The notes: generated by a model from the letters alone, not told the origin. A stretch of DNA of 6,746 nucleotides from JAZDLO01 sp043801935 (GCA_043801935.1 JAZDLO010000073.1:1-6746), one strand, 5' to 3'. Counted from the stretch's first letter, positions 1 to 6,556 are shown. Made by a program: numbers and translations.

Positions 1-502
1 TCAATGGCGGGCAGCGACGCTGGCGTCGTTCATCGCCTCCTTCCAGCGCACGCACGCGGATCTCACGGGCGACCCCGTGGACTCTCTCCGGCTGATCTAC
101 CGCACGAACGTCGCCGACCTGGACGAAGAGGGCTACCAAGAGCGGCTGGCCCAGATGCGGGGCGCCGACCAGCAGCGCACCTACACCCACGTGGGGCCGC
201 ATCGCGACGACTTGAGGCTGCTGCGGCTGGGGCTAGACGTGCGCGACTGCGCCTCCCAGGGCGAGCAGCGAGCGGCTCTTTTGGCGCTGGTGCTGGCCGA
301 GTGGCATCACATGTGCGGCTCCCCCCGTGAACCCCTGCTGCTGCTGGACGATGTCATGAGCGAGTTGGACGACGACCGCAGAAGGGCGTTGGTGGGTCTG
401 GTCCAACGAGGCGGGCAGACGGTCATCACCACCACCGACCTGCGGTATTTCTCGCCTGAGGAGCTGCAGGGGGCCGCGGTGGTGGAGCTCTCGGCGGAGT
501 GA
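1..502 (+). CDS. recF: RecF, DNA replication/repair ATPase (3' part of gene)
   Basis: RecF is an SMC/ABC-like ATPase that binds gapped DNA and, with RecO and RecR, helps load RecA; it acts in the cytoplasm at damaged or stalled forks. The gene is open from the left edge (first full codon at 2), so the N-terminus and Walker A are outside the window. About 166 C-terminal residues are visible. Seen: the family motif GPHRDD (194-211), the ABC-type signature SQGEQR (254-271), the Walker B and D-loop LLLLDDVMSELD (ending at 370), and the TVITTTDL strand. All motifs expected in the C-terminal half are intact, and TGA at 500-502 gives a normal end. A GTG at 77 lies in frame but is internal valine, because homology continues upstream of it. 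The next gene begins 7 bases after the stop, suggesting cotranscription. The family call is very secure. Confidence 0.96.
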   Translation, partial: QWRAATLASFIASFQRTHADLTGDPVDSLRLIYRTNVADLDEEGYQERLAQMRGADQQRTYTHVGPHRDDLRLLRLGLDVRDCASQGEQRAALLALVLAEWHHMCGSPREPLLLLDDVMSELDDDRRRALVGLVQRGGQTVITTTDLRYFSPEELQGAAVVELSAE

Positions 503-509
503 TGAGCGG

Positions 510-1163
510 ATGAGCGGGTCCACGGACTTCGACCGCCTAGGCGACCTGCTGGGCGAGGCATGTGGGGCGCCCCCTCGGCCCCAGGGCGCCTCCCGCGGCC
601 TGCCGGGCCAGGCTGACCACATCCAGCTCCCGGGCTCGTCCCCGGGCCAGGGGGCTGGAGCGGATCCCGACGCCCTCCGAGTCCCAGCCAGGCTGTTGGC
701 CGTGATCTGGCCTGAGCTGGTGGGTGATGAGGTAGCCGCGAACGCCCAGCCCGTCCAGCTGAACCGGGGCAGATTGGTGGTCAGTGCTTCGTCAAGCGCC
801 TGGGCACAGACTCTCCAGCTCATGGGTGACGCCATTGCCGCCCGTATCAACGAGCGTCTGGGTGAAGGGGTCGTGGAGAGGGTGGTCTTCCGGCACGCAG
901 GCTGGGAGGAGCGTCCTGCCGGACGCTCCTCGGCGCGAGCCGCCACAGGAAGACACCCCGGACGGTGTGACGTCCCGCCGACGCCAGCGACGACGAGCGG
1001 AGACAGTCCGGACCCCGAGGGGGGAGGGGGGACTCTCTCGGCCGAGCAGAAGGCGGTCTTGGCCGAGGTGGAGACGCTGGATCTCGACCCCGACCTGCGC
1101 GACCAGATCGCGCGCGCGATGGAGGCCGCCTTCGTCCGCGGACAGGCCGATTCTGTTCGCTGA
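510..1163 (+). CDS. dciA: DciA-type DUF721 protein, putative replicative helicase loader/operator
   Basis: This 217-residue protein belongs to the DUF721 family. Characterised members, including mycobacterial Rv0004 in the same recF-gyrB position, are DciA, which interacts with DnaB helicase and is needed for replication initiation. Residues 7-17 form a short helix (FDRLGDLLGEA). Residues 18-60 are a Pro/Gly-rich, probably disordered insertion. The KH-like DUF721 core spans about 61-132, with hallmark stretches LLAVIWPELVG (Trp67), LVVSASSSAWAQ (Trp98) and RINERLG. Residues 133-175 are a second low-complexity linker. Residues 176-217 form a charged helical tail (LSAEQKAVLAEVE, then DPDLRDQIARAM), a tail type also seen in other DUF721 proteins. 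The start is ATG 510 with GGAG at 496-499, ten bases upstream inside the end of recF. An ATG at 502 is out of frame and stops at once. The family is certain; the helicase-loading role is inferred from homologues and position. Confidence 0.88.
   Translation: MSGSTDFDRLGDLLGEACGAPPRPQGASRGLPGQADHIQLPGSSPGQGAGADPDALRVPARLLAVIWPELVGDEVAANAQPVQLNRGRLVVSASSSAWAQTLQLMGDAIAARINERLGEGVVERVVFRHAGWEERPAGRSSARAATGRHPGRCDVPPTPATTSGDSPDPEGGGGTLSAEQKAVLAEVETLDLDPDLRDQIARAMEAAFVRGQADSVR
564..646. repeat. Cluster of GC palindromes in the first dciA linker
   Basis: The stretch encoding the Pro/Gly-rich insertion of DciA contains several short inverted repeats: the perfect 10-base palindrome GGGGCGCCCC at 564-573, a GCCTG/CAGGC pair at 598-602 and 609-613, and CCCGGG at 629-634 repeated at 641-646, which can pair across a 6-base loop. 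In such GC-rich DNA some of this is expected by chance. It does coincide with the part of the protein that has no conserved fold. Confidence 0.4.
906..931. repeat. Perfect 11-bp inverted repeat inside dciA
   Basis: GAGGAGCGTCC (906-916) and its exact complement GGACGCTCCTC (921-931) are separated by a 4-base loop, TGCC. The structure lies in coding sequence at codons 133-141, just where the conserved DUF721 core ends (Trp132) and the disordered linker begins. No T-run follows, so it is not a typical intrinsic terminator. It could be a transcript structure or the remnant of an inserted palindromic element. I see no second copy in the window. Confidence 0.7.
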
Positions 1164-1197
1164 CAGCGTACTAGATAAGGTCGGGAAAGGGCCCGTG

Positions 1198-1206
1198 TGC
1201 TATCAT
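1198..1206 (+). promoter_or_regulatory. Putative extended -10 promoter for gyrB-gyrA
   Basis: TGcTATCAT matches an extended -10 element (TGn followed by 5 of 6 bases of TATAAT). It lies 35 bases after the dciA stop, in the only sizeable gap upstream of gyrB. No convincing -35 hexamer is found 16-18 bases upstream, which an extended -10 can tolerate. If used, transcription would start near 1213 and give a leader of about 195 bases before the TTG start. The same nine-base pattern occurs upstream of the gene at 6718. Confidence 0.4.
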
Positions 1207-1364
1207 ATCAGCGACGTGGGCCGCACTCTCCACGGTGACAGGTCGGCCCTTCTTCCAGCCTCCCGGGAGCCATTCCCATCACTCGCGTGGCCCGCTTTCG
1301 CAGCGGTTCCGGGGTACACCTCGGACACGGAGCAGCGGGGTGGAGGCCGGGAAGGCCGGGCGGA

Positions 1365-1381
1365 GCGCGTGGGTCACGCGC
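1365..1381 (+). promoter_or_regulatory. Hairpin in the gyrB leader next to the ribosome binding site
   Basis: GCGCGTG (1365-1371) and CACGCGC (1375-1381) are perfect complements across a 3-base loop, GGT. The stem ends 11 bases before the gyrB Shine-Dalgarno sequence (1393-1397). The rest of the leader (1207-1364) is GC-rich, with the palindrome CTCCCGGGAG at 1260-1269 and a GGGCCG/CGGCCC pair (1218-1223, 1244-1249); I recognise no riboswitch or leader peptide. A regulatory or stabilising role is inference. Confidence 0.5.
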
Positions 1382-1392
1382 GGGGAGAGAAA

Positions 1393-1397
1393 GAGGT
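1393..1397 (+). promoter_or_regulatory. gyrB ribosome binding site fixing a TTG start
   Basis: GAGGT lies nine bases before TTG at 1407. This is the element that selects the TTG codon over the in-frame GTG at 1287, which lacks a comparable site. Protein numbering supports the same choice: from TTG, the ATPase residues fall at 42, 46, 73 and 114-119, the same numbers as in E. coli GyrB. Confidence 0.7.
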
Positions 1398-1406
1398 CGG
1401 GCAGGT

Positions 1407-3497
1407 TTGGCAGAGCACTCTTACGACGTAGGTGACATCCAGGTCCTGGAGGGCCTGGTACCCGTTCGTAAACGGCCGGGTATGTACATCGGTTCCACCG
1501 GGCATCGCGGCTTGCATCACCTGGTCTACGAGGTGGTCGACAACTCAGTCGACGAGGCCCTAGCGGGCTACTGCACCAGCATCGACGTCACCATCTGCAC
1601 CGACTTCTCGGTGCGCGTTGTGGACAACGGCCGTGGCATCCCGGTCAAGACTATGCCCCAATACGGTCGGCCCGCGGTCGAGATCGTCATGACAAAGCTT
1701 CACGCGGGCGGCAAGTTCGGCGGCGAAGGCTACAAAGTGTCCGGGGGTCTGCACGGCGTGGGCGTGAGCGTCGTCAATGCCCTTTCCGAATGGTTGACGG
1801 TAGAGGTCTGCCGTGATGGGCACCGTTTCCGCCAAGGCTACGCGCGGGGTGAGCCGGTCACCGAACTCGAGACTGTCGGCCCCTGTAGCGACTATCGCGG
1901 CACCACCATCCACTTCCGACCCGATACGGACATCTTCGACGACCTCAATTTCAATTTCAGCACCCTCTCCCAGCGCTTGCGCGAAGTGGCCTTTCTGAAT
2001 CGCTCGCTGCGCATCACCCTCACCGACGAGCGGGAAGAGACAGCAGAAGGCGAAGGCTCGACTCTGGGCGTCGATGAGGACGACTACGGTTCGTCCGGCG
2101 ACGGTGTGAGCGCCGGTGCCTCTGGTCCCGGAGCGCGTGCCCCGTTTGCTGCTGAATCCGCGGTGTTCGGCGGAGCGGGTGACATGACCACCGGCCTGGC
2201 GCCGGCGGCCGATAAGCCCTCCGAGCCCCGATCGGTCGCCTACTGCTACGACGGCGGCATCGTCGATTTCGTGAAGCACATCAACACGCATAAGGACGCC
2301 ATCCACCCGCGGGTGATCCATTTCGAAGGCCAGGAGGCCGAGCACTACCTCGAACTGGCCATGCAGTGGAACGCCGGCTACAACGACAACGTGTTCTCGT
2401 TCGCGAACAACATCAACACCCACGAGGGCGGTACCCACCTGTCCGGGTTCCGGGCGGCCATGACCCGCACGGTCAACGACTACGCTCACTCCAAAGGCTT
2501 CCTCAAGGAGAAGGAGGAGAACCTCAGTGGCGAGGACGTGCGTGAGGGTTTGGTAGCCATCCTCAGTGTCAAGCTGCGCGATCCCCAGTTCGAGGGCCAG
2601 ACCAAGACCAAGCTGGGCAATTCCGAGATTCGCGGTTTCGTCGAGGGGGTCGTCAACCAGAGATTCGCCGAATTCTTGGAGGAGAATCCCTCCGATGCCA
2701 AGCAGATAATCAGCAAGATCGTCCAGGCTGCCCACGCCCGCATGGCGGCCCGCAAGGCTCGCGACCTCACCCGACGCAAGAGTGTGCTGGAGAACACCAC
2801 CTTGCCCGGCAAACTGGCCGACTGCTCCATCCGCGACCCAGCTTCCTGTGAACTCTACCTGGTGGAGGGCGATTCAGCCGGGGGCTCGGCGAAACAGGCG
2901 CGCGACAGGAGCTTTCAGGCCATCCTGCCTCTGCGGGGCAAGATCATCAACGTGGAAAAGGCCAGGCTCAACAAGATCCTCTCCAACACCGAGATCCAAG
3001 CCATCATCAGCGCCTGCGGCACCAGCCTGGCCGATGAGTTCGACCTGACGGCCGCCCGCTACCACAAGCTCATTATCATGACCGACGCCGATGTCGATGG
3101 GGCGCACATCCGCACCCTTATCCTTACCTTCTTGTTTCGGAACATGGTGGAGCTGATCGACGCCGGCTTCGTCTACATCGCTCAGCCCCCGCTCTACCGG
3201 GTCCTGCACAAACGCCAGGATTACTACGCCTTCAATGACGCTCAACTCGAGCAACTGCTGGAGCGCATCGGGAGGACGGGCATCACCTTGCAGCGCTTCA
3301 AGGGCCTAGGGGAGATGAACCCTGAGCAACTGTGGGAGACCACCATGAACCCCGACAAGCGCACGCTGCTGCAGGTGACGGTGGACGACGCGGCCCTTGC
3401 TGACGAGGTGTTCACCACCCTCATGGGCGACAAGGTGGAGCCGCGGCGGGACTTCATCACCGAGAACGCCCGCTACGTGCGCACCCTGGATGTATAG
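1407..3497 (+). CDS. gyrB: DNA gyrase subunit B
   Basis: GyrB is the ATPase subunit of DNA gyrase (A2B2), which introduces negative supercoils using ATP. From TTG 1407 the protein has 696 residues. The GHKL ATPase domain shows Glu42 and Asn46 (EVVDNSVDEA), DNGRGIP at 73-79 and the ATP-lid glycines GGLHGVG at 113-119. The transducer domain carries QTKTKLGN with the switch Lys400. The TOPRIM domain has EGDSAGGSA from catalytic Glu487, PLRGKIINVEKA, and DADVDG at 560-565. The C-terminal GyrA-binding part has QRFKGLGEMNPEQLW. All catalytic residues are present. Between residues about 212 and 275 is an acidic, Ser/Gly/Ala-rich insertion, net 63 residues compared with E. coli; mycobacterial GyrB has a shorter insertion at the same place. 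The E. coli-type large C-terminal insertion is absent. Arg510 occupies the position of E. coli Lys447, as is common outside enterobacteria. gyrA follows after 3 bases. Confidence 0.97.
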   Translation: MAEHSYDVGDIQVLEGLVPVRKRPGMYIGSTGHRGLHHLVYEVVDNSVDEALAGYCTSIDVTICTDFSVRVVDNGRGIPVKTMPQYGRPAVEIVMTKLHAGGKFGGEGYKVSGGLHGVGVSVVNALSEWLTVEVCRDGHRFRQGYARGEPVTELETVGPCSDYRGTTIHFRPDTDIFDDLNFNFSTLSQRLREVAFLNRSLRITLTDEREETAEGEGSTLGVDEDDYGSSGDGVSAGASGPGARAPFAAESAVFGGAGDMTTGLAPAADKPSEPRSVAYCYDGGIVDFVKHINTHKDAIHPRVIHFEGQEAEHYLELAMQWNAGYNDNVFSFANNINTHEGGTHLSGFRAAMTRTVNDYAHSKGFLKEKEENLSGEDVREGLVAILSVKLRDPQFEGQTKTKLGNSEIRGFVEGVVNQRFAEFLEENPSDAKQIISKIVQAAHARMAARKARDLTRRKSVLENTTLPGKLADCSIRDPASCELYLVEGDSAGGSAKQARDRSFQAILPLRGKIINVEKARLNKILSNTEIQAIISACGTSLADEFDLTAARYHKLIIMTDADVDGAHIRTLILTFLFRNMVELIDAGFVYIAQPPLYRVLHKRQDYYAFNDAQLEQLLERIGRTGITLQRFKGLGEMNPEQLWETTMNPDKRTLLQVTVDDAALADEVFTTLMGDKVEPRRDFITENARYVRTLDV

Positions 3498-3500
3498 GCC

Positions 3501-6098
3501 ATGGAGACGCTGGAAGGCCGCATAGAGCAGATCGAGATCGCCGACGAGATGCGCGCGTCGTATCTCGATTACGCCATGAGCGTGATCGTGGGGCGCGCCC
3601 TTCCCGACGTCCGGGACGGCCTCAAGCCGGTGCACCGGCGCGTGCTGTATGGCATGCACGACTCCGGCATGCAGCCCAACCGCCCCTACCGGAAGTGCGC
3701 CCGCATCGTGGGGGATGTGATGGGTAGCTTCCACCCCCACGGCGACCAAGCCATCTACGATGCCCTGGTGCGGATGGCCCAGAACTTCTCCATCCGCTAC
3801 CTCTTGGTCGACGGCCATGGCAACTTCGGCTCGGTCGACGGTGATGCCGCCGCCGCCATGCGTTACACCGAGTGCCGGCTGGCCCGCATCGCCACCGAGA
3901 TGCTGCGCGACATCGACGCCGAGACCGTTGACTGGACTCCTAACTACGACGAGAGCCGGGAAGAGCCCACGGTTCTGCCCAGCCGCTTCCCTAATCTGCT
4001 GGTCAACGGCAGCTCGGGCATCGCCGTGGGCATGGCCACCAACGTGCCCCCGCACAACCTGCGCGAGGCCATCGCGGCCACCGTGGCCCTGATCGAAGAC
4101 CCGTCGCTCACCAGCGTCGACCTCATGCGTTTCATCAAGGGCCCGGATTTCCCAACCGGGGGGCTGATCATGGGCAGCGCCGGCATCCGCGAGGGCTACG
4201 AGACCGGCCGGGGCCGGGTGGTCGTCCGCGCCCGAGCGCACTCCGAGCCGATCAAGCAGGGCAAAACGGCCATCATAGTCACCGAGCTCCCGTATCAGGT
4301 GAACAAGGCCCAGCTCATCGAGAAGATCGCCGAGTTGGTGCGCGAGAAGAAGATCCCCGAGATCTCAGACCTACGCGATGAATCCGATCGTTCGGGCATG
4401 CGTATCGTCATCGAGCTCAAGCGCGAGGCTATCCCCAAAGTGGTGCTGAACAAGCTGTTCAAGCACAGCGCGATGCAGACCACGTTCGGGGTCAACATGT
4501 TGGCCCTAGCCGACGGGGTACCCAAGACCCTGTCGCTACGGGACATGCTCCGCCACTATATCGCCCACCAGAGAGACGTCATCGTCAGGCGGACCCGGTT
4601 CGAGCTCGACAAAGCCAAGAAGCGGGCCCACATCCTGGAAGGGCTGCTGGTGGCGATCTCCAACCTGGACGAGGTCATCCGTATCATCCGCTCCAGCGAG
4701 GATGCCGACGCGGCCAAGATGGGTCTCACGACCCGCTTCGCTCTCAGCGAGGAGCAGGCCCAGGCTATCGTCGACCTCCGTCTCCGCAACCTGACCGCAC
4801 TCGAGCGTCACAAGATCGAAGAGGAACACCGTGACCTCATGGAGCGCATCGCCTACCTGGAGAGCCTGCTGGCCAGTGAAGCCATGGTCTACGATGTGAT
4901 CAAAGAGGAGCTGCTCGAGATCCAACAGATGTACGGCGACGACCGTCGCACCGAGATCCTCCCCTCGGAAGATGAGATCGACATCGAGGACATGATCGCG
5001 GTGGAAGAGATGGTCATCTCCATCACCGCCTCCGGGTACGTCAAGCGCCTCCCGGTGTCGACCTATCGCACCCAGCATCGAGGGGGGATCGGGGTCATGG
5101 GAATGGACCTCAAAGAGGGCGACTACATCGAGCACCTCTTCATTACCACCACCCATCATTTCCTGCTGTTCATCACCTCCCGGGGCAAGATCTACCGGCA
5201 AAAAGTGCATGAGCTTCCCCTGGGGAGCCGGCAGAGCAAGGGGCGGCACGTTGCCAACTTGCTGCCGCTGGCCCAAGGGGAGAAGATCAAGGCGGTCATC
5301 GCCACCAAGGACTATACCGACGCCAAGTACCTGGTCTTCGCCACCCAGAAGGGGATCGTGAAAAAGACCCGCTTTCTCGACTACGCTACCTCGTTGAAGG
5401 CCGATGGCATCATCGCCATCAATCTCGACGATGACGACGAACTGGTCGCGGTGCGGCACACGAGTGGGCACGACGACCTTATCCTGGTGTCGAGCGAGGG
5501 CAAGGCCATTCGCTTCCACGAGTACGACGTCCGCCCCACCGGCCGGAACACCATGGGCGTACAGGGCATGCGCATGCCGGAGGGGCACTCGCTGGTGGGT
5601 ATGGCGGTGGCCGAAGACGACGCCGACCTCTTCTGCGTCACCAGTGGGGGCTATGGCAAGCGCACTCCCGCCTCCAGCTACCCCACCCAGAAGCGGGGCG
5701 GCCAGGGGGTCATCACCATCAAGGACAGCTCCGACCGGGGCGACCTGGTGGGAGTCACCTCAGTGCGCAACAATCACGGGCTGATGATCATCAGCCAGGA
5801 CGGCACCGTCATCCTGGTGCCGGTGGAGAGCGTGCGCACCACAGGGCGGAACACGATGGGTGTGCGGGTGATGAACCTGCGCGGCGCGGACAAGGTATCC
5901 AGCATGGCCCGGGTGGTGGGAACCTCCAACGGCAACGTTGAGACTGTCACTGACGGTTCATACGACGGTCTGGACGGCGCCGGTCTGGGCGGCGGCCTGT
6001 CCGGTTCCGCTCTACACGAGGCCGACGAAGACTCTGGCTTCGCCCCGGGCGCTCGCGAAGAAGAATCCGGCGCCTACGACGGCGAGGAGATCGGATAA
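3501..6098 (+). CDS. gyrA: DNA gyrase subunit A
   Basis: GyrA cuts and rejoins DNA and wraps it for supercoiling. The 865-residue protein starts at ATG 3501, 3 bases after the gyrB stop. There is only a weak GGA upstream (3488-3490), so translation is probably coupled to gyrB. The breakage-reunion domain (about 1-495) has catalytic Tyr122 after Arg121 (MRYTE) and the DNA-bending Ile174 in NGSSGIAVG, with numbering equal to E. coli. The quinolone region reads HPHGDQAIYD, so position 83 is Gln instead of the usual Ser, Thr or Ala; Asp87 is kept. A coiled-coil arm is followed by the C-terminal beta-pinwheel (about 496-807), with a first GyrA box QHRGGIG at 525-531 and a second box-like motif QKRGGQG at 730-736. 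Residues 808-865 are a Gly/Asp/Glu-rich, presumably flexible tail with 14 acidic residues. ParC is unlikely given the gyrB neighbour and the boxes. Confidence 0.97.
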   Translation: METLEGRIEQIEIADEMRASYLDYAMSVIVGRALPDVRDGLKPVHRRVLYGMHDSGMQPNRPYRKCARIVGDVMGSFHPHGDQAIYDALVRMAQNFSIRYLLVDGHGNFGSVDGDAAAAMRYTECRLARIATEMLRDIDAETVDWTPNYDESREEPTVLPSRFPNLLVNGSSGIAVGMATNVPPHNLREAIAATVALIEDPSLTSVDLMRFIKGPDFPTGGLIMGSAGIREGYETGRGRVVVRARAHSEPIKQGKTAIIVTELPYQVNKAQLIEKIAELVREKKIPEISDLRDESDRSGMRIVIELKREAIPKVVLNKLFKHSAMQTTFGVNMLALADGVPKTLSLRDMLRHYIAHQRDVIVRRTRFELDKAKKRAHILEGLLVAISNLDEVIRIIRSSEDADAAKMGLTTRFALSEEQAQAIVDLRLRNLTALERHKIEEEHRDLMERIAYLESLLASEAMVYDVIKEELLEIQQMYGDDRRTEILPSEDEIDIEDMIAVEEMVISITASGYVKRLPVSTYRTQHRGGIGVMGMDLKEGDYIEHLFITTTHHFLLFITSRGKIYRQKVHELPLGSRQSKGRHVANLLPLAQGEKIKAVIATKDYTDAKYLVFATQKGIVKKTRFLDYATSLKADGIIAINLDDDDELVAVRHTSGHDDLILVSSEGKAIRFHEYDVRPTGRNTMGVQGMRMPEGHSLVGMAVAEDDADLFCVTSGGYGKRTPASSYPTQKRGGQGVITIKDSSDRGDLVGVTSVRNNHGLMIISQDGTVILVPVESVRTTGRNTMGVRVMNLRGADKVSSMARVVGTSNGNVETVTDGSYDGLDGAGLGGGLSGSALHEADEDSGFAPGAREEESGAYDGEEIG

Positions 6099-6103
6099 GA
6101 AGG

Positions 6104-6136
6104 ACCAGCCCGCCCGGGATCACCGGGCGGGCTGGT
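6104..6136. terminator. Strong hairpin between convergent gyrA and cytochrome c genes
   Basis: A perfect 14-bp stem (6104-6117 with 6123-6136) closes a 5-base loop, GATCA. It starts 6 bases after the gyrA stop codon and lies 48 bases beyond the stop of the opposing cytochrome gene, so it can serve both strands. On the plus strand only TT follows the stem; on the minus strand the sequence after it is CCTTCTTA, slightly richer in T. The lack of a true T-run is frequent in high-GC actinobacteria. Termination or 3'-end protection is the likely role. Confidence 0.75.
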
Positions 6137-6183
6137 TAGGCCTCAAGCCGTTTGAGCTGCTGTTATACAAGCCGCTCGGTCTT

Positions 6184-6543
6184 CTACTTGCCCCCACCGG
6201 CCGCATAGGCGGCTACAGCAGTGATCTCCTCTGCCGACATCTTGTCGGCGAAGGCGGGCATGTCGCCGGCGCCGTCGCTGGTTATGGTTTCGATGTCAGA
6301 AGCCGAGCCTGTCACACCGTCGGCGTGACAGCCCTTGCAGTACTGCGCGTAGAGAACATCTCCGGCTGAGGCGCCGCCTATGGTCGTGGTCGCCGCCGCC
6401 GCTGTGGTCGTGGGCGCCGGAGTGGTGGCCGTAGGTGCCGCCGTCGTGGTCGTGGTACCCCCACATGAAGCCACCACCAAGCCGACCATCAACAATAGTG
6501 CGACCGCCAGGATCCCAAGAGCCGACAATGATCGTCTCCGCAT
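6184..6543 (-). CDS. Small lipid-anchored monoheme c-type cytochrome
   Basis: This 119-residue protein is a predicted class I-like cytochrome c that would carry electrons on the outer face of the cell membrane. Residues 1-26 are a lipoprotein signal (Arg-Arg-Arg, long hydrophobic core) with lipobox VASC and acylated Cys27. Residues 30-55 are a Thr/Ala/Pro linker. The heme domain is only about 60 residues: CKGCH at 69-73 supplies covalent heme attachment and the His ligand, and Met95 in DMPAF is the probable distal ligand, followed by the helix EEITAVAAYA. The start is ATG at 6543 (complement), with AAGGAG seven bases upstream; a longer reading from 6582 has no such site. The gene converges on gyrA and is separated by the hairpin at 6104-6136. 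No confident promoter is seen; TGgTAACGT about 40 bases upstream of the start is weak. The redox partner cannot be told from this window. Confidence 0.88.
   Translation of the reverse strand: MRRRSLSALGILAVALLLMVGLVVASCGGTTTTTAAPTATTPAPTTTAAAATTTIGGASAGDVLYAQYCKGCHADGVTGSASDIETITSDGAGDMPAFADKMSAEEITAVAAYAAGGGK
6379..6456 (-). repeat. Low-complexity Thr/Ala/Pro linker-coding tract
   Basis: This part of the cytochrome gene is built from near-repeats of ACGACC and GCCGCC-type units, encoding runs of Thr, Ala and Pro (residues 30-55). It gives a flexible tether between the lipidated cysteine and the heme domain. Such tracts are typical of actinobacterial lipoproteins and are prone to length change by slippage. 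Confidence 0.7.
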
Positions 6544-6550
6544 ACGGTAT

Positions 6551-6556
6551 CTCCTT
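6551..6556 (-). promoter_or_regulatory. Ribosome binding site of the cytochrome c gene
   Basis: On the minus strand AAGGAG lies seven bases before the ATG at 6543. It decides the start and shows that the 13 extra residues readable from 6582 are not part of the protein. Confidence 0.85.

Noticed and set aside
1019..1031. G-run GGGGGGAGGGGGG in dciA as a G-quadruplex
   Set aside because: Only two runs are present; four separate tracts with loops are not available, and it simply encodes Gly codons in the linker.
1287..1406. 40-residue N-terminal extension of GyrB from GTG 1287
   Set aside because: The extra residues are Arg/Gly-rich with no similarity to GyrB, there is no good ribosome binding site, and TTG 1407 restores E. 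coli-equal residue numbering.
1164..1406. Replication origin or DnaA boxes in the dciA-gyrB gap
   Set aside because: No TTATCCACA-like sequence or AT-rich unwinding stretch is visible; the origin is likely upstream, near dnaA-dnaN.
1560..2735. 391-codon open frame on the minus strand within gyrB
   Set aside because: It lies wholly inside gyrB, whose motifs are intact; the antisense translation shows no family motif and its openness follows from GC-rich codon use.
3306..4241. 311-codon minus-strand open frame across the gyrB-gyrA junction
   Set aside because: Antisense shadow of two well-supported genes; His/Ala/Gly/Val-rich composition with no domain.
4536..5588. 350-codon minus-strand open frame within gyrA
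   Set aside because: Antisense shadow; Asp/Val/Leu-rich translation mirrors the gyrA codons and has no recognisable motif.
6142..6156. Second small hairpin CTCAA/TTGAG after gyrA
   Set aside because: A 5-bp stem with no T-run is expected by chance.
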